From Entamoeba invadens IP1 (lineage: Eukaryota; Evosea; Mastigamoebida; Endamoebidae), in the NCBI RefSeq assembly GCF_000330505.1, contig NW_004440113.1, positions 41,592-105,591 of the forward strand: a stretch of DNA of 64,000 nt, written 5' to 3'. The notes beneath the pieces were generated by a model. It was not told the DNA's origin. It was given only the letters and a program-made list of their open reading frames with translations, and made no database searches. Both the position numbers and the translations under genes were made by a program. Each line of letters begins with the position of its first letter. The stretch's first letter is position 1. Of the stretch, positions 51,480-61,530 are shown one piece after another.

Positions 51480-51493
51480 GTTCGTTTAAATAG
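51480..51493 (-). promoter_or_regulatory. TATA-like plus GAAC core elements
   Basis: The minus strand reads CTATTTAAACGAACT, a TATA-like element fused to a GAAC element. Its position decides between two possible start codons of the downstream gene. Confidence 0.55.
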
Positions 51494-52702
51494 TCTATTC
51501 CATGAATATTTTGGTTTATTTTTATTTTAATTAAACTCCACCTTGTAAAGAAAGGGTTCGTTATGTCCATCAAATGATATTGAGCCCTCATTTTTCATTC
51601 TGTATTGTTTAAAAAACTGGTTTGAATTCTTTTTTTTGCTGACAAATATTAATGGTTTTATAATAATTCTTTTGTTATCATTAAATTGAACAAGTAATTA
51701 AATAAATTTTAAAAATAAAAAATCTTATTATAGAATTAATTCCTATTTTTCCCGACAATTTAGCCTTTTCAAATAATAAAAAAAACAAAAAATGTTTTGG
51801 TGGTTTTATTTTAAATGTTTTTACAAAAATAGAAAACTTTTTTATAACGAAACCATACCTATTTTGTTCATATTTGCTAAGAAAACCCAAACCCTTTTAT
51901 TCTATTTTGACTTTCAAAATAGTTCGAAGTTCATTTCAAAGTTCAGAAAAAACATATTTATCACAACTATTCTGTAAAATGGTTTAGTTTCTGGCAGTTG
52001 CAAATAACCCCGTTTTAGTCTTTATTATAAAAGTCGAAAACCATCTTTCAATTTTTATGACTTATTTTACCCCTAATAATTAAAACAAATAGTTATATTA
52101 TCCCCCAATGAAACTTGTATCTTGAATCGAAAAGTTCTTTGTCCTCCGCATTGTGAAATTAAAAAAACGAACCATAACCTTTACTTTCAAATTATTTAAT
52201 TTATCATTTATTTAACAGTTTATTTGACCATTTGAGACATAAACAACCACATATTTAGCCTCGGTTATTATTTTATTAAATTTAGCAACTTTGTTTGGTA
52301 ATTCATCCAAGACAAATAATTTAAAAAATTCTAATGAAAGGGGGTTATGAAATAATAGTCTTCCTTTGTTCATTATGTTCTTTTTTATTCCAAACTTATT
52401 TACGACTACTGAAACGTAATTATTTTATCGACATTTTACATCCTTCGTTGTATATTTAAACTTCTTTGAACAAAGATGCATTAATTTCGGAAAAGTGGAT
52501 TGTGTTATTCATTCCAGAATAAAGCTTTTTGGAGCATGCCTAAACCATTGCGTGGTCAGGAGTATGTATTAACCATATCATACATAATAAATTCTTGGTT
52601 AAATTAAATGAAGACTTTTTGAGGTGTTTTATCTATATATAATATAATACTCAACTCGATATTATATACTACCAAAAAGACAACCACAACAAATCGATCA
52701 AA
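51494..52702. other. Gene-poor spacer
   Basis: About 1.2 kb of AT-rich DNA. The frames at 51681-51977 on both strands are Phe/Lys-rich chance frames. Nothing was recognised. Confidence 0.5.
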
Positions 52703-53173
52703 TTAACACGACGCGATGATCTTATCGAGTGCGTCCACTGGGTAAGTGACTTTGATTTCCTTAAAGTTGCATTGTGTTTTCGCGTCTGGCAAATTTGATC
52801 CAAACGCTTTAATCACAAACTTCCCATCCTTTTTCCCTGCCATGACAACAACAGGGACTTTTTTCATTGAGTTAAAGAAGGTGTGGAGTGCATTGACCTT
52901 TGGTTCTTGGACCTCGTCTCCAATGGTGAAATACCCAATGACAAGTTCTTCTTCAAAATTTTTGGTATGACTTCCAACCGATTTAATGAGCTCATTCTCA
53001 TCAATTAAAAACGAAGATCCACTCAACGGAATAACATCGGCTACATCGCGAAAATTGCCAAGTGTCTTCTGCCCCGTTAATAACCCGCTCATCACATTCC
53101 CGCTTTTGCGGTTATACATATCGATCAGTTTCGACACTACTATGGGAAACACTCTGACTATCTCCTCAGCCAT
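52703..53173 (-). CDS. MPN-domain protein, eIF3f-like
   Basis: 156 residues that cover little more than one MPN (JAMM-like) domain. VFPIVVSKLIDMYNRKSGNV followed by SGLLTGQ matches the eIF3f start 'HPV-x-x-x-I-x-D-x-YERR ... GTLLG'. ELVIGYFTIGDEVQEPKVNALHTFF matches 'ELI-x-GWYATG-x-x-x-x-x-x-x-IH-x-YY'. The JAMM zinc-binding residues are absent, as in eIF3f and other MPN-minus scaffold subunits. The C-terminal half of eIF3f (subunit-interaction helices) is missing, since typical eIF3f is about twice as long. Possible alternatives are a CSN6 or Rpn8 relative. The role would be in the translation initiation factor 3 complex, by homology. Confidence 0.66.
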   Translation of the reverse strand: MAEEIVRVFPIVVSKLIDMYNRKSGNVMSGLLTGQKTLGNFRDVADVIPLSGSSFLIDENELIKSVGSHTKNFEEELVIGYFTIGDEVQEPKVNALHTFFNSMKKVPVVVMAGKKDGKFVIKAFGSNLPDAKTQCNFKEIKVTYPVDALDKIIASC

Positions 53174-53435
53174 GTATTCTCTATATTTTGCAGTTTAAAG
53201 GGTTATAGTTTTCATTAGTTCTTTTTATTATATTTTTTTAACTATTAATATCGTTGTGATGGGAAGTGCGGTGTTTCTCAAAAAAACAGGGTTTCTTCTT
53301 AACTTCATCAAGTCCCTCCTTGAATTTGTTTTACTATTAGTTAATGACAAATTTTATTATAAATAAAGTATTTGTTGCGAATGTGAGAATAGTAAAACAA
53401 ATGGTTTTGATATGGTAAATTAGTGGTAAATATAT

Positions 53436-53801
53436 TCATAGAGATGGTTCAAGTAATAGTAAACGTTTGTTAAGTAAAGTGAGTCGCCGATATAATTCGA
53501 GTTTCTTTGCGTTGAGAGACTCCACTTGACCGTCGCCTAATATCCTCAAAACGTCCATTTTTCGTTTCTGTGAAAGGACTGAATATATTCGAAGAACACG
53601 TGTGATTTTTTGTTGTGATGTAGGAACACGTGGCTTTTTTTCTTTATATACTTTGAGTATACTTAACTCAAACGTTTTGTCTTCTTTTTGTTGTTGTGCT
53701 AACTGAGAAAATGTGATTGCATGCGTTAAAGGCGGTTTGGTGACGTTTTCGTTTTGTTCACCTTTCCAAAATATATTTGCAATGTGCTTTATCCACTCCA
53801 T
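53436..53801 (-). CDS. Small basic helical protein, unknown
   Basis: 121 residues, MEWIKHIANIFWKGEQNENV and onward. The C-terminal 60 residues are Arg/Lys/Leu-rich and strongly helical (KITRVLRIYSVLSQKRKMDVL ... LYRRLTLLNKRLLLLEPSL). Codon use fits the real genes. No family was recognised. Confidence 0.6.
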   Translation of the reverse strand: MEWIKHIANIFWKGEQNENVTKPPLTHAITFSQLAQQQKEDKTFELSILKVYKEKKPRVPTSQQKITRVLRIYSVLSQKRKMDVLRILGDGQVESLNAKKLELYRRLTLLNKRLLLLEPSL

Positions 53802-54302
53802 TAAAACAATTATCTCCTTTTCATAGTTTTATAGTTTTAACTTTTAATTCAACCAATTGAATTTATTAAAAATATAATAAATTATACTATACTTGAATTG
53901 TTCTAATTTTAGAAAATAGCCAATTACATAATTTTGAATTTTACTTTATAATATAATATATTATAAAATATTATAACAAAAATTTGATAAATATAGACTG
54001 ACATGTTTTTATTGTTAAGACTAACATAAAATGCAATCAATAATCAATTTATGTTATTTTTTTAATTTATAATTTTAGTTTAACATTAAAACTCTGTGTT
54101 AAAATATTCATTTAAATACATTTCTATTCATTAAAACTGCCCGAATTACTATTTGAAGTAATCAATAACCACTTTCATAGTTTTTAAATAGACGATTCTG
54201 TTTCAAAATAAAACTAAAGATATGCATTGTGTCTGTTATCACCATAAACTTCGTTAATAAAAGAGTTTGTAGACTGTATATTCCCATTGTTTGTTGTTCA
54301 CA
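53802..54302. other. Divergent AT-rich spacer
   Basis: About 500 bases without a credible frame. Presumably it holds two promoters. Confidence 0.5.
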
Positions 54303-55064
54303 ATGAACATGTTACTTGTATTTCTCTTTGTAAATATGATCCACTCACAACCTTACCACATTGACCATCCATCTGAAGGATTGGCTCTAACCGAAAATCC
54401 AACTACTACACCAGCTAATGAACTTTTTATTGATCAACAAATAATCGATCAGATGTCTTCAATAGTAAATTTTGGTGATCTCTATGTCGCCAATCTTCAT
54501 CTTTTAAGTAATCGTCTCCGTCGTTTCCGTATGATATTTGGCTTCGACAAATTTGTTCTGGTATCTAAGATTGAGGAGATGGAATTAAAAACAGTCGAAT
54601 TCTTTAGTAAAATAGTTGACTCCAAAAGTTGTACAATAGATGAAGTATTAACTTGGGCTGAAGAAGTTCGTACAATGTATGATATGTCTAACAGAGGAAT
54701 GCGGTATCGATTCTATCTCAGAGAGCTCCCTTTAATGTTCAGAAAGATATATGCTTCATCAATGATGCCTTTAAAAATTAAAGAGACTCTATCACTTCAA
54801 TTAGCACTTCGTGTTGATTACCATCAAGAGCTCTTTTACATCATCATGTTGATGTTAAAGACAACACAACTTCACGACAAAATACCACTTATGAAAGCTT
54901 CAGAAGCTATTGAAGACTTCATAAGAGAACTAGTCTCAATTGATAACAAATTTGGATTTGATATTATGACGATCAAAGCTTCTGCAATGCGTTCTGACTG
55001 GGGTGTAGCTCGTGGATTTAATCGTGGAATAGCACCAGAAGGAACCACATTGTTTAGTAAATAA
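54303..55064 (+). CDS. Secreted helical protein, unknown
   Basis: 253 residues from the ATG at 54303 (a TTG-led extension is not a likely start). A signal peptide, MNMLLVFLFVNMIHSQ, is followed by a Thr/Pro-rich spacer and then about 200 residues of helical sequence with Arg/Met/Leu (RLRRFRMIFGFDKFVLVSKI, DMSNRGMRYRFYLRELPLMF). One Cys only (KSCT) lies after the leader. No TM segment was seen at the C-terminus, so it is probably soluble in the secretory path or outside the cell. No family was recognised. Confidence 0.72.
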   Translation: MNMLLVFLFVNMIHSQPYHIDHPSEGLALTENPTTTPANELFIDQQIIDQMSSIVNFGDLYVANLHLLSNRLRRFRMIFGFDKFVLVSKIEEMELKTVEFFSKIVDSKSCTIDEVLTWAEEVRTMYDMSNRGMRYRFYLRELPLMFRKIYASSMMPLKIKETLSLQLALRVDYHQELFYIIMLMLKTTQLHDKIPLMKASEAIEDFIRELVSIDNKFGFDIMTIKASAMRSDWGVARGFNRGIAPEGTTLFSK

Positions 55065-55397
55065 ACTCAAAACCATTAAGTTTATTATAAAAACTATAAA
55101 TACGATATAAACTATATAGACAAGAAATACTTTTAAGACTCAACACCTTCTTGTAATAGACATTTGAATTCTATTTTCTATTTATATCATAACTTGTTTT
55201 TTAAATATGAAATTATATAATCATTTATTAGTAATTATCAAATTGAAATATGTATAGTTATAGTATAATTCTTATACTATACATAAAATATTTACTACAA
55301 TAATACTATTATTATATAGTTTCATATTTTAATTATATATTAAATAGTATAATTATTATACAATAATTAGATTGTCCATACTAAGGTAGTAAGTCAC
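55065..55397. other. Convergent AT-rich spacer
   Basis: About 330 bases of A/T runs. Nothing was recognised. Confidence 0.5.
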
Positions 55398-57437
55398 TTA
55401 TTCTTTTGGTAACAAGCTCTCCTTTGCGTTTTTCAACAAGTTCCAGTCTTCTTGGAGTTTTTCGGGGTTGTCGAAATTGTTTTTGAACATTGCCAACATC
55501 GCCCTTCTAACTTCCAGCTTTTCCGTTTTGAGACCCGCCTTTTCAAGCTTTTGTGCGAGTTCTGGCATCTCCTTGTTTTGTATTTGGGACTTTATTGACA
55601 AGACTTGGCTGACTTTCAATTTCTGTTGCTTGACGTTCATGAGTAATATGTCGAGTTGTGCGTAGTCCATGTTGTATTGCATTTCATGTAACTCAAATTG
55701 GTGCTGTATTGTTACAACATCACTTTGACTTGACGTGACACTTCTATTCCCCCATCCCTTTTTCATGCTATCAAGAACACTTTCAAAGTTATCAGACAAC
55801 ATTTGTTCGGGTTTAACACTCGTCATATATTGTTCATCAAAATTATATGAAATCTTTTCAATAGTACACTTCTCTGTTTTCATCTCATAAAAAGCGTCGC
55901 ACTCAATATCTTCTGCCTTAGTCTGATCAAAGACCAACTGTTTGTCACTCGGTCCATAGTTTTCCGCTCTCTCCAAATAAGGCACTTTGTTGTTCCCGTC
56001 ATGCCATGACGTGACTGGTCCGAAGCAACACAAGTACTTACTCAATTTGATATACAACTCCTCATACTTTTCTTCTGGTTTTAATTCAACAAGTCCAACA
56101 CCAGTGTGATAATTCTGAAGTTGATAGTCTTCACCATAAATTTTATTGTTTTCAAATATCACCAATTGCCCTTCAAAGGGTTTTTCTCCATTTGGTAACT
56201 TAATACACTCACTTGCTAAGACGTACTTCTCGGGGAAGGCTCCATAGTTATTCATAGTAAATTGCTGCGGTGGAATCACACAATCGACTTCGACAAATTT
56301 GTTAGAGTCATACTCCTCCATTAATTGATGATCACTCTTATTCTTTAACTCCATCTTCTTCGCTAGATAGCCAGCACCTTCTAAACATACAGTCTTGGCA
56401 TTAATAGACATGTTATTTGCGACTCTATATTTACTCGACAAGTTCTCTATTATTGTCTTCTCGACAAAACTGTTTTTGTGCATCCCAACAACACACAGAA
56501 CAATGTCTTTGTCCTCTTCTATTGGTATCCCAACTTCTTTCTTAATAGCTCTCCCAGTTTGAATGACACTGTCGACTAAATTGGCTATTGAATTGTCCTC
56601 ATTAATAAAAAGATTCTCGACTTCTTCTCGACTGAAATTGATGTAATTGTCTTCTTCGTCTTTAACAAACGATTTGCTGACATTGACATCACTAAACATA
56701 TTGATAGCGTCGTAGAATTCATCAACTCTTTTCCGCATTTTAAAATTCCAGTCATCAACATCGTCACTTTCTAATGGACTCTTCAACGCCATTTCACACA
56801 GCCGTCGTGCAAAATGTTGTTGTCCCAATTGGAGTCTGTCCATATAAATTTTTGTGACTTTTGTAATAGAAATATCAAAGAGTGAGACGGCGGTGTATCT
56901 ATCATCCAAATTAATAACAACAACCTCCCAGTGTTTCTCAAAGGAATTGTGTTCGAACATGCGTGGGATTTCTATCTTAGCGTAATTGAAGGCGCATGCT
57001 ATGTCGTTTGTCACTATCCTGCACACATCCATTCCATTCTTTTTGAACGCAAGTGATACTACGTCTTTCAGAAGTTGGTCACAGCCTTCTGGTATTGTGA
57101 CTAAATATGATATCGCTTCTAACCCTTCATTACTTAATATTTGAGTAAGTTTGTTATTCAACTCGCAGACCATGACTACCCACAACTCAAAGACGTTTGT
57201 GACAAATTTACGGGTCGTTTCATCTCTATTAATTTTAATCCCCAATTTCTCTGTATCACATAGCCCAGACAAACACTGTTTCTGCTTCATCGCATCGCCA
57301 AACACATTGATTTTATTATCAGTAAATGAGATCGCAAAAGGAATCGGTCTCATCAATTCAGTCTTCACATTGTTAGTTTGGTAGTATGACGCTCCAACGT
57401 GGGTATTAGTAAAGCAAATGGCTACAACTCTTTTCAT
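55398..57437 (-). CDS. Divergent Hsp70/Hsp110-type chaperone
   Basis: 679 residues. The fold order of an Hsp70-family ATPase can be followed: an N-terminal beta hairpin region (VVAICFTNTHVGASYYQ), the block YLVTIPEG near residue 112, a second lobe (VVVINLDDRYTAVSLFDI) and VVGMHKNSFVEKTI in the position of the 'GG-x-S-R-x-P' block. A beta-sandwich part follows (about 400-510) and a long helical C-terminus ends with YAQLDILLMNVKQQKLKV ... NLLKNAKESLLPKE. The consensus 'DLGTT' and GG-x-SR motifs are heavily altered, so ATP use may be weak, as in Hsp110-like nucleotide exchange factors. An actin-like ATPase call is secure. The subfamily is a guess. Confidence 0.68.
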   Translation of the reverse strand: MKRVVAICFTNTHVGASYYQTNNVKTELMRPIPFAISFTDNKINVFGDAMKQKQCLSGLCDTEKLGIKINRDETTRKFVTNVFELWVVMVCELNNKLTQILSNEGLEAISYLVTIPEGCDQLLKDVVSLAFKKNGMDVCRIVTNDIACAFNYAKIEIPRMFEHNSFEKHWEVVVINLDDRYTAVSLFDISITKVTKIYMDRLQLGQQHFARRLCEMALKSPLESDDVDDWNFKMRKRVDEFYDAINMFSDVNVSKSFVKDEEDNYINFSREEVENLFINEDNSIANLVDSVIQTGRAIKKEVGIPIEEDKDIVLCVVGMHKNSFVEKTIIENLSSKYRVANNMSINAKTVCLEGAGYLAKKMELKNKSDHQLMEEYDSNKFVEVDCVIPPQQFTMNNYGAFPEKYVLASECIKLPNGEKPFEGQLVIFENNKIYGEDYQLQNYHTGVGLVELKPEEKYEELYIKLSKYLCCFGPVTSWHDGNNKVPYLERAENYGPSDKQLVFDQTKAEDIECDAFYEMKTEKCTIEKISYNFDEQYMTSVKPEQMLSDNFESVLDSMKKGWGNRSVTSSQSDVVTIQHQFELHEMQYNMDYAQLDILLMNVKQQKLKVSQVLSIKSQIQNKEMPELAQKLEKAGLKTEKLEVRRAMLAMFKNNFDNPEKLQEDWNLLKNAKESLLPKE

Positions 57438-57942
57438 CTTCTTATTTTCAGTTCAATGTTTTACTAGTCATATCCTTTTTTTACCTTGAACCTTAATGAT
57501 GTTTATTTTTTTTGTTTCTCTTTAATTTGTTTTATTACTATATTATATTATACTATACTTTTATTATTAGTTTTATATATTACTTCATTACAAGTTTCTA
57601 TCCAATAAAAATGTAGTTGAAATATAATAATATATTATTAAAAGTTGAACTAATATATGACTTTTTCTATTAATAATTATATTATAAAGATTATTTATTA
57701 ATAATAAGTATTAATTTAAAAACTAATTATAATAACCATTAATGGCAATTTATTATAAACTAACCTGTTTAACTATAAGAAAACCCAATAACTATTTTTT
57801 AGTCATTGAACAGAAGTACCCAATCTCAAAAGATCTTGAAATATATAATTGAGGTTTAAAATTACAATTTACAACTAATAAATAGTTCCAGTGGAAAAGG
57901 AACTAACAATTCAAAATGACTTAAATACTTTCAATCATTGTC
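57438..57942. other. AT-rich spacer
   Basis: About 500 bases between the Hsp70-like promoter and the 3' end of the nucleoplasmin-like gene. No credible frame was found. Confidence 0.5.
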
Positions 57943-58551
57943 TTAGTGTTTATTGTGCTTTTTGTTTTGCTTCTTGTTTTGCTTTTTGTCTTCTTTCTTT
58001 TCGACTTTTTTGTCTTCCTTTTTCTCTTCTTTTTTGACTGGTTTCTTCTCCTCCTTCTTTTCAACCTTCTTCTCTTCCTTTGGGACTGGTTTTTTCTCTT
58101 CTTTTTTCTCTTCCTTTTTCTCAGCCTTCTTCTCTTCTTTCTTTTCGACTTTCTTCTCAGCCTTCTTCTCCTCTTTTGGTTTTTCTTCTTCCATCTTCTT
58201 TGCTGGAACGAACTCACCGTTCTGATTTTCTTCTTCAGAAGAATCATCTTCTTCAAGACCTTCCATACCATCATCAGCGTATTGAGTGGCAAGTACATAG
58301 ACAGTGCCTTTGCCTTCACAATAGAGTTTTGCGTCTTCGCCATAAATTGGAATTTCAAGAGAATGTTGTGGAATTTGTTCTGAAAGTGTCGCTAAGAGGA
58401 TCTTGACGTCTTTCTCGCCTTCCTCGTCTTTTGTCTGTAAGAAGAGTTTTGTAGTCTCTTTGCCTTCGAGTGCAAGGTGGTGAATAGTAATTTCTCCTTC
58501 ATTTGGAATGTCGACTGGTTTGGTGTTAACTTCAAAGTGTAATGTGGCCAT
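57943..58551 (-). CDS. Nucleoplasmin-like (NPL) domain protein with Lys/Glu tail
   Basis: 202 residues. Residues 1-92 form an all-beta NPL domain (MATLHFEVNTKPVDIP, LFLQTKDEEGEKDVKILLATL, YCEGKGTVYVLATQYADD) as in nucleoplasmin-like FKBPs and plant HD2 deacetylases. An acidic tract (DDGMEGLEEDDSSEEE) follows, then about 80 residues of repeated KKEEKK/KKVEKK units and a tail of KKQNKK. No FKBP domain is attached. Such proteins are histone chaperones that bind basic histones through the acidic patch and often form pentamers. The long KEK repeat is simple and may vary between strains. Nuclear location is inferred. Confidence 0.8.
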   Translation of the reverse strand: MATLHFEVNTKPVDIPNEGEITIHHLALEGKETTKLFLQTKDEEGEKDVKILLATLSEQIPQHSLEIPIYGEDAKLYCEGKGTVYVLATQYADDGMEGLEEDDSSEEENQNGEFVPAKKMEEEKPKEEKKAEKKVEKKEEKKAEKKEEKKEEKKPVPKEEKKVEKKEEKKPVKKEEKKEDKKVEKKEDKKQNKKQNKKHNKH

Positions 58552-58908
58552 TGTTCTTTGAAGTTTGTCATCACCTTTTTATTCTTCTGAATTATTGGAG
58601 CAACGTGTCACTCTTAACCCTTTTTGAGTGTCATTCTGGTCTGCATATAGTTTATATTATTATTAATGTATTATAATTATTAATTTATTCATATTGAATT
58701 GAAAAACAAGTTTGACGTATCAACACGTCGGTCTGTTTGTACCAATAATGATATATAGTAATTTATAACAATTTTGTCATTAAGTATAATTCATTAAAAT
58801 AGATTTTTAGGGTTTGTAATTAATCTAATTATTGTATTTGATTTTTTTTTCATTCAGTTGTTAAAAAAAACTTGAATTTTGAATTTATAAAATACATTAT
58901 ATTTATTA

Positions 58909-59140
58909 TAAAGAGCACCAGAAAACTGTCGTACAGCAGAAAATAGTCGTACACATGGTTTTAAGGTTTTTTTCTGTATAAAGTCGGGTTTTTATTTTTT
59001 CAAAACCCAATTTTTTTTCTGATTGTTTAGTCAAATTTTATACGTGAAAAAATATTCCCGATTTTTTGGTTTTTTTGATACTAAAATCACAAGTGTACGA
59101 CAATTTTCTTGCTGTAAGACTATTTTCTGTTGGTCTTTAT
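58909..59140. mobile_element. MITE-like element, about 230 bp
   Basis: Imperfect terminal inverted repeats of about 46 bp start TAAAGASCAMCAGAAAA and include CGTACAGC/CTTACAGC and GTCGTACAC. Left repeat 58909-58955, right repeat about 59095-59140. Both ends border A/T sequence consistent with a TA duplication. The repeats contain TGTCGTACA-type units shared with the 43.5-kb element. The interior does not code and is mostly AT. The repeats are more diverged than in the other two, so this copy is probably older. Confidence 0.75.
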
Positions 59141-60607
59141 ATGGTATTAATTATGTCATAATATAAATTTAAACTCACTTGAAACATTTTTAGCACTGAG
59201 TCAGTCTTTTAAAGTTATAAGAAAGAAATGGCTACAATTATGTGAAAACAACGGGCATTAGGTTAATTGTGAAAAAAACTGAAACAATGAAATAATTTTC
59301 TAAGAGTGGTTACTCGAAACATTACATTTCTTACAGTTTGATGAAATGTACTTGATAAAGTTAAAATAATGACTCTCTTTAATTTGTTTATATTTAATAA
59401 GAATTCCATAATAATGACTTTTCTTTTATTTTTGTTCTGTTTTTGAATGAACAATTAATTGTTTGTGAAACATTAAAAGTACTCAACAAAACCACAATCA
59501 ATAATGGACAAATTGTTTGTTTTCACACACCATTTCAATATTTGTTAGCTAATTAGAATGGCTAGACGAAAAAAATAATAACACTTTTATTTAAAAATTA
59601 ATGAACCCATTCGAAGCAACAAGCAAAAAAAACTTGTGTATAAATCGTTTTGATTAAATAATACGATGTGTATGAAATTTTTACATTGTGTATTATAAAC
59701 TAACAATTTTTATTTCAAATACAATATGCCAACCCAGTAGATTTTTAGGTATTATTTGTGAATTTACATGTTTATTTTTTTTCCAAAGAAACACTTTTTT
59801 ATTTTGCCTGGTTTAGATCTGGAATGCCATCCATAATTAATTCGTCTAAAAAATGATAAAATAAATAACGACATTTTATTTAATAACAACTATTACAATA
59901 ACAATTGTTTTACTATTTGTTAATAGCATTCTTTAACTACTACAAATATCAGTTTCCTTTATAAATTGTTTATTACGAACTTTTCCTGATTTTTGTATAT
60001 CAAAAGACCAAATAGAACGAGAGACAACTTTTTTTAAACCAATAAACACAATTCTGCCTATTTTATTCAAAACTTCAAACAATCTTTTTGATTGTCCTTA
60101 CGACGTTGTAGTTATAAGGACAAATTTCCTGATTTTTTACGTGTATATCATTTAAAACTGTTTTCACAAAAAAAGGTTTTCTGTTCTTTTCAAACCCTCT
60201 TGAAATTTCAAACAATTTTTATCATATAGCCAATGACGTGTATTTCCTGATTATATATATACATTCATTTGCCACAACTTTTATTCTTTTTGTTTGAAAT
60301 AAAAACAACTCTCACAATTCTATTTTCAGGTGACACTCGAAATTGTTGTCAATTGTGGCCTACGAAAGAGTACAATTGACTATTTTGTCCTACCATCTAT
60401 TTTACTATAATATTATAACAAAATAACCATATTAATATTATTCAAAGACCAATAGAAAGGAAAGTGCCATTCTTTAGTGTGTATTATCATTGTTTCGTGT
60501 AAAACTACTCTATTTTTGTCTTTGATGACAAAATTATGTCACAAAATCAGTTTTACTCCGGCAGTCGAAAAATAACTTTTAAAAACCCTTTTATCTTCTA
60601 AAACCAT
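59141..60607. other. Gene-poor spacer
   Basis: About 1.5 kb of AT-rich DNA without an acceptable frame. A 63-codon minus-strand frame at 59263-59454 is Lys/Asn-rich and unconvincing. Confidence 0.5.
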
Positions 60608-61378
60608 ATGTCGTCTTGTGTAGTGGTGTGTCCAACTGATCTCCACGACTCTTCTCTTAGGAGCTTGAGCCCCTTCCCAAAAGTTACGTTACATTCACCA
60701 CCCGACTCCGACTTTTTAACTCCTATCATGCCAACCACTTTTAAAGCAAAGAGTCCTTTAGTCCTTAAAAATGCAACTGAAATGGAGAAGAAAGGCAAAG
60801 TGCACCCGATCGTTCCAATATTCAAGAAAGGTGCCTTCCTCAAAAATTTGAATGACAAGACAATAGAGGACTCTCCACTTTCTGATCGAGTCAAGGTCGA
60901 AAGACCTTCATTTTCAACGTCACCTCTCATGTCAAAAATGAAGAACCCATTTGCACATATGAGAACGAGCTCAGCAACTTTAGAACAATCCGCAGTCAAA
61001 GTGGGGACGATTGGAGTATCACCAGCAACTACTCCTTGGGCCGTCTATACACCAGTTCATGCAAAGAGTGAACACAGTGCAATTGATGATGTCAATCGAA
61101 TGAAAATGACGAATTTCACTTCGCGCAGTCGTTATAAATTATCGCGCAGTGCAGAGTTGGAGAAGAACAAGATGAAAAGGAAGGTTGTACCTCAAGTGAT
61201 GTTCCCCAAGTTAAAAGAGTCACATTTGTTCGATGAAGTTGTCGTGAAGAAGAATGACGACTTCTCCAACTTAACATTCGCGTTGTGCCACTTCGACCAA
61301 ATAAAGAACGAACAGAAGACAACGATGAAGATCACTTCGTTCGCCGAAGAGGACAACAACGTCTGTTTTATGATGTAG
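60608..61378 (+). CDS. Ser/Pro-rich protein, unknown
   Basis: 256 residues without TM or signal peptide. It is mostly disordered, with Ser/Thr-Pro sites (SLSPFPKV, TSPLMSKM, ATTPWAVYTPV) and basic stretches (SRYKLSRSAELEKNKMKRK). The last 40 residues are more ordered (DDFSNLTFALCHFDQIKNEQ). The Ser/Thr-Pro density suggests a target of proline-directed kinases. No known family was recognised. Codon use supports a real gene. Confidence 0.65.
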   Translation: MSSCVVVCPTDLHDSSLRSLSPFPKVTLHSPPDSDFLTPIMPTTFKAKSPLVLKNATEMEKKGKVHPIVPIFKKGAFLKNLNDKTIEDSPLSDRVKVERPSFSTSPLMSKMKNPFAHMRTSSATLEQSAVKVGTIGVSPATTPWAVYTPVHAKSEHSAIDDVNRMKMTNFTSRSRYKLSRSAELEKNKMKRKVVPQVMFPKLKESHLFDEVVVKKNDDFSNLTFALCHFDQIKNEQKTTMKITSFAEEDNNVCFMM

Positions 61379-61530
61379 AGTCTACTTATTTATTCTAATT
61401 TATTTATTATTAAAGTACTATTGTATTGTATATGTTTATACCATTGAATTATAATAATTAAACTAATATTAACTTACTAGATGTTTGTGTAATACAACAA
61501 TGGAGTGAATTGAAAAGTAACAAAGTCTTT

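Noticed and set aside
57921..58406. Long Phe/Leu-rich or Lys/Arg-rich frames over the nucleoplasmin-like gene
   Set aside because: They are other-frame readings of the simple Lys/Glu repeat. The NPL domain fixes the true frame.
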